A stretch of DNA of 5,051 bases from an uncultured Haloferula sp. (lineage in GTDB: Bacteria > Verrucomicrobiota > Verrucomicrobiae > Verrucomicrobiales > Akkermansiaceae): NCBI GenBank assembly GCA_946481625.1, contig CAMLOZ010000312.1:1-5051 (forward strand). The letters are read 5' to 3'. Both the position numbers and the translations under genes were made by a program. Under the pieces are notes generated by a model, which was not told the DNA's origin, did not search any database, and saw only the letters and a list, made by a program, of their open reading frames with translations. Below, piece by piece: positions 4,848-5,051 of this stretch. Each line of letters begins with the position of its first letter. Within the stretch, counting starts at the first letter, position 1.

Positions 4848-5051
4848 ATGCTGCGCATCAACGGCGAAACGGCGGATCCCGGATTGATCGAGGAGGCCTT
4901 CGCACGGATCAAGGCGGAGGCGGAGCTTCTGAGCGAGGTTTCGTGTTGCGAGCGCGACGAGGAATTCCGCGCGAAGGCGGAGGAGGAGACGACCGATGGC
5001 ATCCTGCTGGCCCAGGAGGCGGAGCGGAGGGTGCCGATGCCTTCCGCCGAG
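4848..5051 (+). CDS. N-terminal fragment of a putative SurA/PpiC-type peptidylprolyl isomerase (runs off the window)
   Basis: The ATG at 4848, 6 nt after the preceding stop, opens a frame without stops to the window end: 68 residues beginning MLRINGETADPGLIEEAFAR and continuing with highly charged helix (IKAEAELLSEVSCCERDEEF, then RAKAEEETTDGILLAQEAER). The opening 'xINGExxxPxLIEEAFxRIK' and a second helix ending in 'ILLAQEAERR' resemble the SurA_N-like helical region that precedes the parvulin domain in PpiC/SurA-type isomerases. The catalytic parvulin domain would lie outside the window, so activity cannot be judged. Unlike periplasmic SurA there is no signal peptide, so a cytosolic location is suggested if this start is right. 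A weak GAGAA (4840-4844) lies just upstream. The CysCys pair at 33-34 is notable. Confidence 0.6.
   Translation, partial: MLRINGETADPGLIEEAFARIKAEAELLSEVSCCERDEEFRAKAEEETTDGILLAQEAERRVPMPSAE

Overview
The window is a GC-rich bacterial chromosome segment, AT-rich only in the tadA/rpe intergenic gap. It carries housekeeping genes and short repeats. The best guess for the source is a Verrucomicrobia-like organism (Luteolibacter/Haloferula type). That rests on three inferences: the overall look of the HolA, TadA and Rpe proteins, almost no Shine-Dalgarno sequences with several GTG starts, and short palindromic or heptameric repeats between genes. It was not checked against a database.

Layout, left to right. 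(1) 8-454 (+) encodes a small unrecognised membrane protein that may start before the window. (2) 455-858 holds no firm gene. It contains two doubtful small reading frames, a three-copy octamer tandem repeat (629-652) and a run of three hairpins (700-792) including a 33-nt palindrome. (3) 859-1245 (+) is a YaeR-type glyoxalase-like VOC metalloprotein with all four metal ligands. (4) A short convergent gap with two hairpins separates it from the minus-strand pair holA (DNA polymerase III delta, 1338-2459) and tadA (tRNA adenosine deaminase, 2491-3018), which are 31 nt apart in the order tadA-holA. (5) The divergent tadA/rpe gap (3019-3184) is almost filled by an inverted repeat built of degenerate heptamers of the TTGGAAC type. 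(6) A plus-strand cluster follows: rpe (3185-3853), a membrane-anchored, mostly helical protein with a Spy/CpxP-like look (3891-4841), and the start of a putative SurA/PpiC-type protein cut by the window edge (4848-5051).

Functionally, holA (clamp loading), tadA (A34-to-inosine editing of tRNA-Arg) and rpe (pentose phosphate pathway) are unrelated core functions that happen to be neighbours. The last two genes may share an envelope or protein-quality theme, which is inference. I see no defence system, mobile-element transposase, CRISPR array or RNA gene. The most interesting items are the non-coding ones: the octamer whose copy number decides the frame and end of a small ORF, and the heptamer inverted repeat that takes up the whole divergent regulatory region and adds spurious N-terminal extensions to the open frames on both sides.
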